In this document: positions 63,449-64,000 of the stretch, piece by piece
Layout: the number at the start of each line of letters is the position of its first letter
Numbering within the stretch: the first letter of the stretch is position 1
From: Microterricola viridarii
GTDB taxonomy: Bacteria; Actinomycetota; Actinomycetes; Actinomycetales; Microbacteriaceae
Reading direction: 5' to 3'
Length of the DNA: 64,000 nucleotides
Assembly (NCBI RefSeq): GCF_001542775.1
Contig: NZ_CP014145.1
Span: 186,001-250,000, forward strand
Notes under the pieces: model-generated
The model's input: the letters and a program-made list of their open reading frames with translations, nothing else
Told to the model about the DNA's origin: nothing
The model's database searches: none
Position numbers and translations under genes: made by a program

Positions 63449-63467
63449 CTAGCACTCTTCGCCTCAG

Positions 63468-63509
63468 CCTGAGCCTGTCTGGCCCCTTCGGGGGCCCGGC
63501 AGGCTCGGG
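63468..63509 (+). terminator. Stem-loop between rpsK and rpoA
   Basis: A 19-bp stem with two or three G-T pairs (63468-63486 with 63491-63509) around TTCG; the outer arm GGGCCCGGCAGGCTCG also occurs in the stem before secY. No T run follows, so it may attenuate or process rather than fully terminate. Confidence 0.7.
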
Positions 63510-63608
63510 CCGTGGAAAGTTCCTTACACAATTCAAAACTGCCGGGCCAGCTACCCGGTCGACAACGCAAGTGTCATATAGCGGACACTTAGCCGAAAGG
63601 AATCAATA

Positions 63609-64000
63609 GTGCTTATTGCACAGCGTCCAACGCTCACCGAAGAGAACATTTCCGAATTCCGCTCACGGTTCGTCATTGAGCCTCTCGAGCCCGGTTTCGG
63701 TTACACCCTCGGCAACTCGCTTCGCCGCACCCTGCTTTCCTCGATCCCCGGCGCTGCTGTCACCAGCATCCGCATTGATGGCGTTCTTCACGAGTTCAGC
63801 ACCGTTCCCGGTGTGAAGGAAGACGTCACCGAGATCATCTTGAACATCAAGGGCCTTGTCGTCTCTAGCGAGCACGACGAGCCCATCACCGCTTACCTGC
63901 GCAAGCAGGGCGCCGGTGAGGTCACCGCCGCTGACATCTCGGCTCCGGCCGGTGTCGAGGTGCACAACCCCGAGCTCGTTATCGCGACGCTCAACGACAC
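63609..64000 (+). CDS. rpoA: RNA polymerase alpha subunit, 5' part
   Basis: The first 130 residues of the alpha subunit are visible before the window ends: [82 protein letters not shown] (in pieces), the dimerisation and beta-binding part of the N-terminal domain. The start GTG at 63609 has AAAGGA eight bases upstream. The C-terminal domain is outside the window. Confidence 0.98.
   Translation, partial: MLIAQRPTLTEENISEFRSRFVIEPLEPGFGYTLGNSLRRTLLSSIPGAAVTSIRIDGVLHEFSTVPGVKEDVTEIILNIKGLVVSSEHDEPITAYLRKQGAGEVTAADISAPAGVEVHNPELVIATLND

Overview
The window is chromosomal DNA of a high-GC Gram-positive bacterium, most likely an actinobacterium of the Microbacteriaceae or a close relative. The evidence is the high GC content with GC-rich third codon positions, an actinobacterial-style rpoB-rpoC block followed by the str (rpsL-rpsG-fusA-tuf), S10, spc and alpha ribosomal blocks on one strand, many GTG starts, Excalibur and Rv0909-type small proteins, and a Ser/Thr kinase - FHA - PP2C locus. 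All genes except one OsmC-like gene lie on the + strand. The assignment to genus level cannot be made from the sequence alone.

Layout. (1) 1-6.3 kb: the 3' part of rpoB and all of rpoC, closed by a strong terminator. (2) 6.4-21.2 kb: an apparent operon coding for a tail-anchored Ser/Thr kinase, a 2039-residue membrane-anchored Ig/cadherin/FN3-like protein, a MoxR AAA+ ATPase, a DUF58 protein, a polytopic transglutaminase-like protein whose catalytic Cys and His are replaced, an FHA protein, a PP2C phosphatase and a small tail-anchored protein with repeated acidic-(S/E)-T-R-I-V motifs. Together they look like a phosphorylation-controlled system that builds or supervises a giant cell-surface protein. 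(3) 21.3-22.0 kb: a small secreted or anchored protein. (4) 22.1-35.3 kb: a type IVa pilus locus, pilB-pilT-pilC-pilA-three minor-pilin-like genes-pilD-pilM-pilN-pilO, with no pilP/pilQ, as expected for a single-membrane cell. pilD carries a one-base frameshift in a G run. (5) 35.5-38.5 kb: two multi-span membrane proteins, a hypothetical protein and an SseB-like protein. (6) 38.5-43.2 kb: the str operon with a near-consensus promoter and a long leader. (7) 43.2-47.3 kb: accessory genes (OsmC-like, a secreted six-repeat Ig protein with an Excalibur domain, an orphan Rv0909-like antitoxin, a DUF1275 membrane protein). (8) 47.3-64 kb: the S10 and spc blocks, secY-adk-map, ptsI, and infA-rpmJ-rpsM-rpsK-rpoA (rpoA cut by the window end).

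Features that most deserve attention are the kinase/giant-protein locus with its pseudo-transglutaminase and its repeated candidate phospho-threonine motif, and a dispersed word CGGATGCCG/CGGCATCCG. By hand count the word is far commoner than base composition predicts, and at two places it forms inverted-repeat hairpins between genes, a pattern reminiscent of DNA uptake sequences. A pilus locus is in the same window. No rRNA, tRNA, CRISPR array, insertion sequence or prophage was recognised. All counts and motif positions are by eye; no database search was run.
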